Source of the DNA: Verticillium longisporum
Taxonomy: Eukaryota > Ascomycota > Sordariomycetes > Glomerellales > Plectosphaerellaceae
Direction: 5' to 3'
Assembly: GCA_019188255.1 (NCBI GenBank)
Contig: JAETXT010000001.1
Coordinates: 6,076,001-6,140,000 of the forward strand
DNA length: 64,000 nucleotides
Position numbers and translations under genes: made by a program
In this document: positions 36,401 to 47,127 of the stretch, piece by piece
How the letters are laid out: every line of letters starts with the position of its first letter
How positions within the stretch are numbered: position 1 is the first letter of the stretch
The notes under the pieces: generated by a model
Told to the model about the DNA's origin: nothing
Database searches by the model: none
What the model saw: only the letters and a program-made list of their open reading frames with translations

Positions 36401-37182
36401 CGACTTTCCTCCTTAGATGGCAAAATGACGGAATAGTCAGTGTACTATCGGGGCGGCTAGCATACATGAGGCTTTCGTCCCGTTGGTGTAGGAACTCTGC
36501 CGGGATGTTAGGTTGAGTCAAGCCTCGCGAACATGGGCCTGTTATGAACCGTCGCTTGTCTTACTGCTTGAGATTTGTTCGTTTCTGCAAGCCGGTGCTT
36601 GTGTCTGTCACACGGTTCAGCATTGTATATATGCTGGAGAGCGTGCCACCCACGCCTTCGGGCTCAGAGAGCCGCTGCCAAGTGTGCAGGACAAGACATT
36701 CGGAGAGAAAGCAACCTCGGCTGCGAGAGACGATACGTTTCTCTTTGCCAGATCGACAGTGGTCGGGGCTCACCGAACATGATCCTTGATAATGTACATA
36801 TATTGCCGATTTCTTGCCAGGTCCGAGCCTGCCCACGACCCGACATTGTCGGGCCTTTGTATGACTGGGATATCGGGAGATGCCAAGGTAGACTAAGCTG
36901 TCTTGCAGATGCCCGCAAGCTGCAGAAACGTAGACGCGAAGCACGTGAGAGAAATGGATATTGAGTAGATTATGTGTAAAAGTGGCATTCTCAAGGTTGT
37001 CCAACATTGACGTCCTCTTTGACACGATCCTCAAATCCAGGAGTACATCATCTCCAACAAGCCAACCTTCTTCTCCCACCCGAACTCAAGGCGTTCATAG
37101 CCTCGAGGTCCGCAATGCCGACTCTTTCGCACCCCTGAAGCCCCTCTGCCTTCTTCCACGGATGCATGCACCTCTGCAGCAT
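30493..37182. other. 6.7-kb gene-poor region
   Basis: No supported gene in nearly 6.7 kb. The first kilobase is purine-rich on the plus strand and is likely the 5' leader and promoter of the gene starting at 30492. Around 32060-32130, TAGGTA and TAGGTACC motifs recur. Between about 33120 and 34750, several short frames in different phases look weakly protein-like, for example AYLSARIDRLEQDLLVKKQT ending near 34742, but they cannot be joined into one gene without stops. A frame near 35540 has a signal-peptide-like start but no ATG. No tRNA or rRNA was recognised. Confidence 0.5.
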
Positions 37183-38403
37183 CTAATGCGCCTCGACATC
37201 TCCTTGCTCGGCCCTCGCGGCATTCATGGCCTTGAGCTTGGCAGTTCCAAACCCAGCAACGCCACCTTCCTGGTTATCGCCCAGCCAGGGCTTCTTCGAG
37301 TCGCCGAGCATGCTACCGGCGAGGAAGTAGGTGATCAGGCCGGCAATGATGAGGACGAAAGCAATGGGGTACAGGAAGTGAATGGTGAGGCCAAAGACGT
37401 GAATGCCAATGATGACGCCCCAGAAGTTGGCCGTCAGCAACGAAATGTTGTAGAAGGCGGCCGACGCGAGTCGCAGAACGACGGGCACGATAGAGTAGAA
37501 GAACGACAGGCAGAGGGTAAAGCCAACGATGTAGCTGGCGATTTGCCCGTTGAATTCAGCCTCCTGGATGGAATGGCGGTCGAAAATGGTGGCCTGCACG
37601 GCAAGGATGCAGCTTCCAAAGAGGGCCATGAAGGAGAGAACCTCATAGACGGGACGCTTAGAGACGAGGAACTCCTCAAACGTGTTGGTCAAGCCATAAC
37701 ACGTGGCACCGAGGAGCGCGAACAAGTCGCCCTTAAGCTTGTTCGCGGCGTCGCCGCTGCCACCCTTGATGTAGTCGGAGGCGATGAGAAGGCCCATGCC
37801 GCCGCAGGCCACGAGGATGCCGATAATCTGGAACGGGCGATAGCGGACCTTCAGGAAGAAGAAGGACAGCAGCACAACCACGACAATGGCCCAGAAGTTG
37901 ATGAGCTGGGCGGACAGGATGTTGGTGTAGCCGTAGGCCAAGACGGTGAAGTAATTGCCCTGGACATCAATGAAGCTGAGGATGAAGTACTTCCAGCCGT
38001 CGCGCCAAACGATGCGGAACCAGGCCTTGATACCCATGTGCCAGATGCAGATGGGCCACCAGATGAGCAGCAGGAGGATGTAGTTGAAGATGTTCTGGAA
38101 GGCGGGAATGTTGGTACCTGCAGCGCCCAGTAGCCCCGAGAAGGTGTTGGTGGCCGTGATGCAGAGCGCCAGGACCTGGCCGGCTACGAGAACGATCCAG
38201 AAGTCGGCCGTGGTCAAGTAGGACCACCAACTCACCTTCTTGGCCTCGAGGACATGCAATCCGCGGCTGACAAGCTCCGAATCGGTGTCCGGGCGCAAAG
38301 CAGCGGCATCAGGAGACTCGGGGCCAGGGACCCGCGTCGTGGTCGGGCTCTCGACCAAGTTTTTGCTGTCAACGCCGCTCATGTTGTCCGATGAAGGGGC
38401 CAT
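37183..38403 (-). CDS. SLC35F1/F2-type membrane carrier (DUF914 family)
   Basis: A drug/metabolite-transporter-fold protein of the SLC35F group; substrates of fungal members are not established. It is a single exon of 406 residues starting at the ATG at 38403 (MAPSSDNMSG). A polar N-terminus of about 65 residues is followed by ten predicted helices. They include FWIVLVAGQVLALCITATNT, NIFNYILLLLIWWPICIW, the conserved YFILSFIDVQGNYFTVLAYGYT (a family hallmark), LINFWAIVVVVLLSFFFL, IIGILVACGGMGLLIASD and LIGA-like ALLGATCYGLTNTFEEFLV. The C-terminal tail is polar and carries MLGDSKKPWLGDNQEGG. The upstream frame stays open to 38499 but has no earlier ATG. The length and the ten-helix pattern are complete. 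Confidence 0.93.
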   Translation of the reverse strand: MAPSSDNMSGVDSKNLVESPTTTRVPGPESPDAAALRPDTDSELVSRGLHVLEAKKVSWWSYLTTADFWIVLVAGQVLALCITATNTFSGLLGAAGTNIPAFQNIFNYILLLLIWWPICIWHMGIKAWFRIVWRDGWKYFILSFIDVQGNYFTVLAYGYTNILSAQLINFWAIVVVVLLSFFFLKVRYRPFQIIGILVACGGMGLLIASDYIKGGSGDAANKLKGDLFALLGATCYGLTNTFEEFLVSKRPVYEVLSFMALFGSCILAVQATIFDRHSIQEAEFNGQIASYIVGFTLCLSFFYSIVPVVLRLASAAFYNISLLTANFWGVIIGIHVFGLTIHFLYPIAFVLIIAGLITYFLAGSMLGDSKKPWLGDNQEGGVAGFGTAKLKAMNAARAEQGDVEAH

Positions 38404-39784
38404 GGCTGCGATGCAGGGTGATTCGTAGAAGTTCCGAACGAAGTGTTTCGGTCGGAATGATACGAGTATTAAGTGAAGCTTCACTGGGAAATACTTCAAT
38501 GTGTCTCAAATGTTGCTCTCAACAAGTACGATAGTCTTTCTTCGTCCCCAAAGCAAGCGCAAAGACTGCGAAGTCGCCTGCTGTTTGTTTATTGTCCGAA
38601 CGGACGGCACATGTATCTGTGTGCCTGGAAAGGGTGAATGGTGAAGGTCTTGATGGTGCAAGACGACATAAGACCGATGCTGCCAATGGCGCAAGAGGCG
38701 GGGTGAGGTTGACGAGTCGCGAGGCTCGGGTGAGCGATTCAAGACTGGAAAAGAGTTTTGCTGAAGCAGCGGCTGGCGAAGATGGTGAAGTGAACCTGGA
38801 TCGGAAAGTATCAGGAAGGTTAGATGAACGGTCACTAGATGGGCCCCAGTGATATTTGAAGTCAGGGGTCGCGCTTGCCAATAGCAGATGGGGTGCTGAA
38901 AAAAAATTGCACGTGGATGGTTGGCAATGGCAATCGCAGATGGAGTCGCCACGAGCGGGCCCGGCCAAGCACTGCACCTAAAAGTTGCTAGTCGCCAATC
39001 CCGGCAGGCGCTGTCGGCGGTCACCGATATGGGAACTACCCAAGACCTTACTTGTACCTTAGGCGGCAAGCGGGTAGGAGCTTTGGGTTTAGAAGCAACG
39101 GCCAGATGGTGGCCATTGCGTCCAAGCCACCCCCCGGTAGATGACCACCATCCTCACCAACTCAAAGCGCCTCCAGAGCCTGGCCCGCGAATAGCGGATC
39201 GTTCAGCTGGCTAGCGGCCTTTTGCAGTGAGCGGATCCCCTGCAGGTATCACCACTGCGGCTGCCCTACAAATCCGATCTCGAAAGCTGAAGCACTTGCT
39301 CGCGAGCAATGGCGGCAGGCGCGCAGCCCCTTCCACACCCTGGCCTCGCAGCTTCCTTCGTAACTAACTACCTAGGTACCTAGGACCACATAAATCAAGA
39401 GGCCGTGGCATACTGGCGCCATCGGTCATCCGCAAAAACATGGCCAGGAAATCCTTGGCGCTGTGTGCGATGTGGCTCTGGCCCTAAGCAAACATCAACT
39501 GAGCACGGAACTGTATCATTGTCATCATCTGACCAACTCTACTTCTTCTTCAGCCCGCTGGCGTCGTGGCACATTGTCGTGGTATCTTCGTCAACTCTCT
39601 CTCTCTGTCTCTCTGTCTCTCTCCATCTCTCTCTGTCTCTCTCCCTCTCTCTCCAAATTGGGAATAACCTACACATCAGATCCAACCCGGATCGAAAACA
39701 CCGAAACACCCAGGGAGGCCGTCCTGGCTCCCCCATCCTGTCACCTGAACTGGGTACAAAAGAAAATAATGAAGCCACCAATAC
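38404..39784. other. Intergenic: SLC35F promoter, CT microsatellite and palindrome
   Basis: About 1.4 kb between two minus-strand genes. It holds the promoter of the carrier gene, a perfect 14-bp palindrome CCTAGGTACCTAGG at 39371-39384 and a CT-rich tract at 39595-39653 just beyond the 3' end of the next gene. No gene supported. Confidence 0.6.
39595..39653. repeat. CT-rich microsatellite
   Basis: Imperfect CT repeat with interspersed GT and CC, in the probable 3' flank of the minus-strand gene ending at 39785. Confidence 0.9.
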
Positions 39785-41785
39785 CTAAATGAACCCCACC
39801 TGGAACTCATCCGCAATCCCTGTTGGCGCTCTCAGACCAAAGTCTGGTCTGGTCCCCATACCGGCATCTCCCTCGAGAGGTGGTGTCTTCGCCCTCTCGA
39901 CCTTGCGACGATCTTCCGCCCACTGCGGTGGAGGTGAGCGTTCCCAGAAGCTTGGGCTCACCAGTGGCGCGTGGGGCTTGCTGACATCCGCACCGCCGCC
40001 GTCAGTAAGCGGCCAGCTCGAGGCACTTGGCGGGGATTCCCTGGGGCTCTCCTGCTGCAGGCGCGGGCTCGCACCGAGCGGCGACGGTGCTTGTCTTGGC
40101 GCAGAAAATGTGTCGCCTTCGTCAAACCTGGGAAACTGGTACGAGGGACTGAGAGGTGAGCCTTCATCACGCAGCGGGGGTGCGGGAACGTGAAGCCGCG
40201 GGGGCGCTGCTCGGCGATTCGCTGGCGAAAGACCGTAGCTGCGATCCGCGTCCATGACTGGCGACGGCTGGGGGCGGCATGGGGGCAAGTTGAAATCCTG
40301 TGGTCCTTTTGAGGGGTGGTCTGGCTCAACGGGAGACCGCAGCGGCAGCCCGGTTCTGGCGACGGGAGGTGGCGCGGTGCGCGAGGCAGGCTCGTGTGGT
40401 CGCGGTCGGGCATTAGGCATGCGTTGCGCAGGTGGTGGCCAGGGTCGTGGGGGGCCTCGCATTTGTGGCGGTGGTCCTCTCGGAGGCCCATGAGGTTGTT
40501 GTTGTTGTGTGCCTCGAACAACAACCGGCGGTGGTGGCGGTCGCCTGGCGCTCCTCGGCGGCGGTCCTAGAGCAAAATCGGTGACCTCGGTCGGGCCTAC
40601 ATTGACCGCCGGACTTGGTTCCTTTTTGTCGAGCCCAAAGTCGAAACCAAAGTCAATTCGACTCAGCTCCTCAATATCCATCGATACGCTCTGACGACGT
40701 GTAGGGTGGTACGTGAGCGTATCTCGCTTTGCAGTCACATCACGAATCACAGGTCGATCCCAAGAGCTCATTTCTTGATCTTCGTGCGAAGATGCTGGGG
40801 AAGGGAGTGAGTCGATATTCTGCGGCGCGGCGGCGCACTTCTCCGGCTGTGCTGGGTCCCGGTGACGGTATGACGTTCCCTCTTCTATTGCTGGGGTTGT
40901 CACGGGCGTGCCAGGCTTCTCCGTGCTATTCAGAGACGGTGGTGGCGATGGATATGACCTCGGCGGTGAGTGTGATTTTGTTAATTTGAGAGCTCTGTCC
41001 TCGTCTGCAGCCGATGCCGGCTGCAACTGCATCGGGTTCGTTTCTGCTCGTCTCAGTGGATTGACGGGCTGCAGTGTTGTTGGGCTCGATACGTCGAGTG
41101 GAGCCAGGTTGAATTCGAACTGTCCAAGAGGGCTCCTGGGGATTTGCGGTGCGGTCGAGGTAACAGTCGGCGTCGATGCTTTGGCACCAGACGAAGTAGA
41201 AGGCCGTTGTTGCTGTTGGGTCCTCGAAGGCGTCGAACCTGACGAGCCGTCGCGGCAGAAATGGACATCAAGGGGGTTGACCCAACCGGTGCCGCGGTTT
41301 GAGGCGGCAGTCCCCGGCCGACCGTTGGCTGCTGCCGGCGTCATTGGCGGTGGTACCAGGCGCGTGGAACTGGCATTGTTCCAGCGTGTGCGCAGATTCG
41401 TATCTGAACCGTAGTGACGAACGCCGGAGCCGATGCTCGATTGCTGGGTCGCATGGAAGCTAGCGCCGGCCCCAGCAGCCAGGTCAACCATGCTTCCGCT
41501 GCCCTGCATGTAGGGGAGCTTCGGACGGGGTACTGACCGGTTGGAAGAGGCTGTACCGGGGCGGGGAATGGGCGTGCTCGCATCCAGGCGTAGGAGGTCC
41601 TGTTTGTTAAGGCTGGTGCCGAAAAAGTCGCTGTCGCCATCCTTCGGCTGAGGCCCTTCAAAATTAGCTGACTTGTCGTTTTTCCTGGCAGAGGCGAGAA
41701 CGTCAGCAGCTATTCAATTCCGGCGCGCAAAGAGGGCGTACTTCTTCTTGTCCCCTCCGAGCTTCAGCCCGAAGAAGGACACCAT
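39785..41785 (-). CDS. Fungal low-complexity protein of unknown function, starting MVSFFGLKLGGDKKK
   Basis: Two exons, 41785-41742 and 41684-39785, give 1944 nt and 647 residues; the 57-bp intron has a GTACGC donor and a CTGAC branch. The short N-terminal segment MVSFFGLKLGGDKKKK leads into a Ser/Pro/Arg-rich disordered protein. Recognisable ordered islands are LNKQDLLRLDAS, GTGWVNPLDVHFC, SMDIEELSRIDFGFDFGLDK and the C-terminal SPSFWERSPPPQWAEDRRKV. Multiple poly-proline stretches (RRPPPPPVV, PPRGPPPQMRGPPRP) could bind SH3 or WW domains. The islands look conserved and the N-terminus looks like a typical sordariomycete hypothetical protein, but I know of no function. No membrane segment is seen. 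The intron phase fits. Confidence 0.82.
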
Positions 41786-42454
41786 GATGACGGTGGCGAT
41801 ATTTGTCCAAAAGTCGAAAATCGACGGCGAAGGTAGCTGTGAAAAGCGAGGAGGAGAGGAAAGGACTGGCTAGAGCGCAGACGCGACTGCACTTCTTTTC
41901 TCTCTCTCTCTGCTGTCCAAACGGTCAAGTATCGTACGGTATCGCGCAACGATCGGCGAACAAAAAAAAACAAGTGTCAGACGGTTCGTGTAAGACAGGC
42001 GACAGGCTAGGGCTGGCGGCAGGAGAGCAGAGCTTCAATCAAGGATAACAATCAAGGTCTCAGGGTGCGACGGCCATGTCTCGGTCACGAGAAGAAAAAG
42101 AATGCCCAGGGAGGGTCGACAAAGACGTGGTTGAAGCTGGCAGAATTCCTGCCGTTCGGCCGAATAGTTGAAGTGGTACTTCCTGTTCCTGGGTGGATGG
42201 GCAAGTACTGGCGCGCGCACAGTAGCTCAGGGGTTGGTTCCTCGAGGTCAGGGAAAAGATGGCTCGGCGAGCTCGTGCAGGTTGCGGTGCACAGCCTGTA
42301 CAGTTGGGTCCAAGTGAGGCCCAGTCGAGTCTGACTGACGATAGTGGGGTGTGCGCGGGGCGACAAAAGCAAGGGCGAGCGCTGGCGGATGTGAGAGAAG
42401 GGGAGACTGCTTCCTGGCTCTCCTCTCTCAGGCTGGCGTGAGACTCATCGATAT

Positions 42455-42498
<44 letters not shown>

Positions 42499-44550
42499 GC
42501 AAGATTGGTCGTTGTCCCCAGGAATAGCGACGACGAGAATCCAGGGGCGCGAGTCGGGTTGATGAGGGGGCGAGGGCGTCGTGTAGGAAAGGGAACGGGC
42601 AGCCGAGGGCGCAGCTTTGACGGACGCCTCCATGCAGGTACCAAAAGGGCTTTAACTTTTGGCGATGACTGAACGGCCGACCCAGAAACAGACGAACAAA
42701 CATGGGACACGGGCCCTAAGATGCAGCCAGACGCACCGGCCATTCATCCATCCACCTACCTACATCATGCAGGAACAGGACATGTTGCTCTTTTGCCCGT
42801 CCAGGAAGGGAAAAGGGTGGAGATGAGGAGACGAGGAAATGAGATCCCAACGCGCCGGGGCGCTCAAAGGGAACAACGACACCCAGGGGCCAATGGGATA
42901 CCTGCCTATGGGTACTGGGACGTGGGATATGGGCCATGGATGGAAGGCGACCCTCCTTCACCGGAACCTCAAATCACCAGAAGGCGCTGGCACACATACA
43001 CAAGCTCTTCACTGGCATTCGACGCAATCTCGCATGTCTGCGCGGGGCGACGCGTGATGAGCATGGGCGTATGAGCATGACGAACTTTGAACAACAGTAA
43101 CACCGCAGACACCGATGCCTCATGGACGGACAGACCTGGGCGTGAGGTCCGCTTGGACTACATTGCGGTATCGGGTCTGCGCTGGTGCAACAGACCACTG
43201 TCATTTTCCCATCGAATGACGAGATGATCGACCAGCTAGCTACATATACCGCAAGACCAAAGGCGGATGAACGGACAGTTACAGTTGCAGTGCACTGTGA
43301 ACTCAGGTGGGCTTGGATTTGTGGATACGGTAGCCGGCATGGTGAAGGGCAAACGAAGGGAGAGCGAGGTACCCAAGTTTGGTCAGTACCAAAGCAGGTC
43401 AGATCCGTCTCAGGTGCCGCGCGGGTGCTGCCGGCCACCAGTCCGAATAGGGGGGAAGAGGGTCGCACACGTTGTGTGCCTGTCGTCCTCATCTCATCAG
43501 ATTTTCTTCCTTGCCGCCCGCCATCCGTCCATTGATGGACGACCATGGTTCCCCGCCCCCCTTTCTTGCCTTTGTTGCTTGACTCCGAAAGGGTCTGTCA
43601 GGCCTGCAGGCCTGCAGGCCAAGCTCTAGGCACACGGCATGACATCCGAACTCGCGCGCCCGTGCTCGGCTGCCAGAAACCCCGAACCAGCAGAAACAAA
43701 ACCCAGCAGGGCTGACATATGACGTGGGGGAGCCATCATCTGCGTAGCAGAAACAGGTCAATAGGGGGTCCTCCAACGTCCAAACGGTGTTTCATCGTCC
43801 TTCAGATCCGTCCGGGTGGGTTGGGATGCGTAGGGCTCATCCCGTCGATCTCAGAGGCCGACACGCTGAGCAACACTGGGGCCACCCTGACATGACACGT
43901 CGACACCGAATCATGCAATCCCATACCAGCCGTCTTCGTGTTCTGCCGCGAGATGGATGGCATCGGGGGGCCTGGACATTTGTTTTCTAGGCCCCGTCAA
44001 TTCTTTTTTTGTTTGTTTGTTTCCCTCTTACAGACTTTCCAGGTGCAGGGCTATTTTGCCTTTTGACTCGTATCATGCGAGGCCGAGTCCCAGCTGTACG
44101 TGTAGCGCAGTCAATAGCGCCTGCGCTTGTGGCCCGGCGGGAACTGGTCCCCGGGCGACGGAGCTTTGCCATGTGCTGCTGCTGTGGTCGGCGGGAGATG
44201 CGAGACGGAACCCACACCCATGTCTGATGCTCGGCAACGTCCTTGTAGGTAAAAATGGTACCAAGTGTAAGATTTGATTCTCCGCTCCATGTGAACCGTG
44301 CAGAGAAAAAGTAGACAAGATAGAAACCCAATGCCCGAATGCTTGCTGCCGAGGGACCTACCTCCCTTCCTCCCAAATTAGAATTCCAACGCGATGCCAT
44401 GCGCCCACCCCAAGAACATGATGACACGAGACCAGATGTAAACACATGGCTGCGACGTAGGTGACAGAACATACAACGTAATGACCAGCGCTATGGCCAA
44501 AGTTAAAAGTCAAAACTCTCCCAAAACAGAGAAAAAAAAGAAAGTCAAAA
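41786..44550. other. Intergenic region with a GA microsatellite
   Basis: About 2.8 kb upstream of one minus-strand gene and downstream of another. It contains (GA)n at 42461-42495, which reads CT on the strand of the gene starting at 41785. A short inverted GGCCTGCAGGCC run lies near 43604-43620. No conserved coding signal. Confidence 0.55.
42461..42495. repeat. (GA)17 dinucleotide microsatellite
   Basis: Uninterrupted GA repeat of 35 bases about 680 bases upstream of the ATG at 41785, in that gene's probable leader or promoter. Confidence 0.95.
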
Positions 44551-46383
44551 TCAACACTCTCCCTTCCAGTTCTCGCCGATCCACTTGGCCATCTTGAACG
44601 TCAGCGTCTCGTCGTCCCACTTGTCAACGTCCCGGTCGCTGTACTCGCCGCCGCTGAACTTGAGCGCCATGATGACCCACTGCTGGATAAAGTCGAGGAA
44701 GACAACGTCGACCGTCTCAGGCTCGCTGCCGTCCGCGGGGAAGCCGACCTCGGCCTGCACGCAGTTGGGCTGCGCGTAGAACTTGAGGGGCGTGTGCTCC
44801 GTGTCGTCGCCGTCGGAACCGAGGCCGTCCTTCGTCGTGTAGCCGCCAATGAGGGCCGGACGGTCGCTCAACGGCTGCTGCTGGTTGTCGCTGCCTCGCA
44901 AGTCAAACTGGGGTGAGGATGGCGCGTCGTTGTCGACGGAGAGGTCCTTAGCGGCCATGGCCTCGGGCAGGTTCAGCAAGCGCGTGTCAAGGGCGGCCTC
45001 GAAGATGTGGTCGCCCGTGTTGAGGAGGGTGATGACCTTGCGGGCGACGGCGTAGGGCACATTCCGGACGAGGCGGAACTTGCTGATGAACGGCGACACG
45101 ATGTAAGTGCTGTCCTGCGTGAAGGGGCCCTCGAAGATGTCGAATCGCATAGTGCCCGTGTTGATGATGGCAAGGCGCGACTTGTCGTCGTGCGGCTTCT
45201 TGATCACGTCTGGCAGCACCTCCGTCTCGAGCCATGTGTAGAGACTGCTGTTGCTGGGGTATTCAGCCCTGCTCATCCACAGGTCGCGCGGTGCGCAGCC
45301 AAACTGGTGATCGAGCTTGAGGCTCGTGCGCGCCCGATCGATCATGCTGCTGACGTGCTTGCCGCGCTTGGTTGGGAAAGTCGTAGAGTTGAGGCCTGTG
45401 TGGTGGTGCAAGCCGTAGAGATTGTTGTCGATGTAGCTGCGCGAGTATTTGACGGAAGCGGCGGCCGAGACTGTGTCGTCAGCCGCCTCGTCCCTCTTCT
45501 TGATCTCGTCGACTGAGGCCCAGCCGATGGTTTCCATGTAGCGCCCACTAGCCAAGGCATACGAGTTCGCATCAAAGCGAAGGGCATCACGCACGTGGGC
45601 ATGCCCACCAAAGAAGAGAATGGGTGTGAACCAGCTCTGTGCACGAATGGCCTTGAAAATGGCCTTGAATTCGGGCATGCGCAGGCCAACATGACCGATG
45701 ACGACAAAAGCATCCGGCTTCTCTTCCCTGAGGACCTTCTGGAACCAGGCCTCCTTGACTGTATCCTCGACCGGCTGGACTACGGTATTGTTGGCGTTCA
45801 TGGTAAAGTCAAAGATGAAGCCGAACGCGATGATGTTGAGCCCCTGGTTTTTCGTCGTGAACTTGCGGTAACGCTGGGCCTGCGGGACCTGTGTCCCTGT
45901 CTTGTCGTCCAAGTAGTCGAGGTTGGAGGCAATGTAGTTGTGCTTGAAGTTGGGCACGGTGATGGCATGCTCGCGGTCGGCCGTCGGTGCCTGGTAGAGC
46001 TCGTGGTTACCGGTACACAACAGGTCGACCGACTGCTCGCGAAATATGTCGTACGTAAAGAGGCCCTGCGGGCTGGAGGCGTCGTACAGGCCGTTGCCCT
46101 CGACGCGGTCACCTGTATCAACGAGCAAAAGGTCAACGCCCTTGTCGTCGGCCTGTCGACGCATGTGCTCGGCAAAAGAGACATAGTCGCCCCAATCAGC
46201 AGAGTACTGTGGTTCTTGGAGATGACCGCCGAGCCAGCCGTGCGTGTCGGTCGTGTGAAGAAAGTTGAGCTTGCCCCAGGTAAGGTCGCGCATGGGGGCA
46301 GCGACGGGCTGCACCGCGCCAGGCTGTGCTGCTTGCGCGACGCTGCACAGCGCGCTTGCGAGAACGATTCTAGACAGAGGCAT
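44551..46383 (-). CDS. Calcineurin-like phosphoesterase / 5'-nucleotidase-like secretory protein
   Basis: Metallophosphoesterase with a 5'-nucleotidase-type C-terminal domain, resembling the vacuolar yeast protein Yhr202w. It is a single exon of 610 residues with ATG at 46383. A signal peptide (MPLSRIVLASALCSVAQAA, about 1-19) targets it to the secretory pathway. The metal-binding motifs follow in order: LHTTDTHGWLGGH (D-x-H), LLVDTGDRVEGNG (GDxxxG), LLCTGNHELYQ (GNHE), VVIGHVGLR and FFGGHAHVRDA (GHxH). All ligand residues are present, so it should be catalytic. The second half has the nucleotidase-like strand AIINTGTMRFDIFEG and ends KWIGENWKGEC. The length suits the family. It lies divergent to the hydroxyacid dehydrogenase with 744 bases between starts. 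Its substrate, nucleotide or another phosphoester, is not determinable from sequence. Confidence 0.92.
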   Translation of the reverse strand: MPLSRIVLASALCSVAQAAQPGAVQPVAAPMRDLTWGKLNFLHTTDTHGWLGGHLQEPQYSADWGDYVSFAEHMRRQADDKGVDLLLVDTGDRVEGNGLYDASSPQGLFTYDIFREQSVDLLCTGNHELYQAPTADREHAITVPNFKHNYIASNLDYLDDKTGTQVPQAQRYRKFTTKNQGLNIIAFGFIFDFTMNANNTVVQPVEDTVKEAWFQKVLREEKPDAFVVIGHVGLRMPEFKAIFKAIRAQSWFTPILFFGGHAHVRDALRFDANSYALASGRYMETIGWASVDEIKKRDEAADDTVSAAASVKYSRSYIDNNLYGLHHHTGLNSTTFPTKRGKHVSSMIDRARTSLKLDHQFGCAPRDLWMSRAEYPSNSSLYTWLETEVLPDVIKKPHDDKSRLAIINTGTMRFDIFEGPFTQDSTYIVSPFISKFRLVRNVPYAVARKVITLLNTGDHIFEAALDTRLLNLPEAMAAKDLSVDNDAPSSPQFDLRGSDNQQQPLSDRPALIGGYTTKDGLGSDGDDTEHTPLKFYAQPNCVQAEVGFPADGSEPETVDVVFLDFIQQWVIMALKFSGGEYSDRDVDKWDDETLTFKMAKWIGENWKGEC

Positions 46384-47127
46384 GTTGATGTGCGCTGCCT
46401 TTGGTGTTGATCAGATGGGGGAGGAAACTTGTAGGTGTAGGTGTAGGAGCGAAATTCCTCCTTGGATGGCCCATGTTGCTCGGCGTGACTCTCACGTCAC
46501 AAGGCAGCGGCAGCGGCACCGGCAGCTGCAACAGCTCCAGCTACGCCTGCCTCCCTCTGTGCTGTGTGCCTGCCCGCAGGTACCGTGAACCGGGAGGAGC
46601 TACCCCTGCATAGTGGGGTCCAGCTACAAGGGTTCTCCCCCTCTGCTAAGCCTCAATCGCCCTTGGGGTGCGCCACAGCAGGCGAGATGACGTTGGCTTG
46701 GTTGGACACTCTGATGCTCCTGATCTCAACAACGATGGAAGAAAGACACTTGGCTCGTGGGATCTACCGAGGTTCGGATATGTCGACGTCAGTTCTGCAC
46801 AGTCGGCATATTGGCACTGCATACCCGCCTGTCAGCCATCTCCTCCAGGATGGGCCCTGACCCTGAGGAGAACTATGGGTACCTAGTTGCCAGAGCACTA
46901 TCCTGAATTGCGAGAGATCGGGATTGTCGCCGATGTCTCTGGACGGACGGACATGAGTCCGATGCGAGCGCTGCCTGGGCGCAATAGCCTATGTGCCAGC
47001 TTCGAAAGAGCTTCGAACTAGCTCCTCTTCCAGTCATCTATATGATTCAGTCTGAGGCAACGTCTGCCGGCTCTATTAACCAAAGATTACATGTAGGAAA
47101 GCCGATGCTACCAGGAAGCCTTTCGCC
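46384..47127. promoter_or_regulatory. Divergent promoter region
   Basis: 744 bases between the start codons of the phosphoesterase (-) and the hydroxyacid dehydrogenase (+). A TATA-like CTATATGA lies about 90 bases before the ATG at 47128. CCCC-TGCATAGT-GGGG near 46605-46620 can form a small hairpin. No coding signal. Confidence 0.45.

Noticed and set aside
36961..38133. A 390-codon plus-strand open frame
   Set aside because: It is the antisense shadow of the SLC35F carrier gene, rich in Glu/Asp/Gly/Val as expected from the complement of membrane-helix codons.
45595..46410. A 271-codon plus-strand frame
   Set aside because: Antisense shadow of the 5'-nucleotidase-like gene, which has all metal-binding motifs in the right order.
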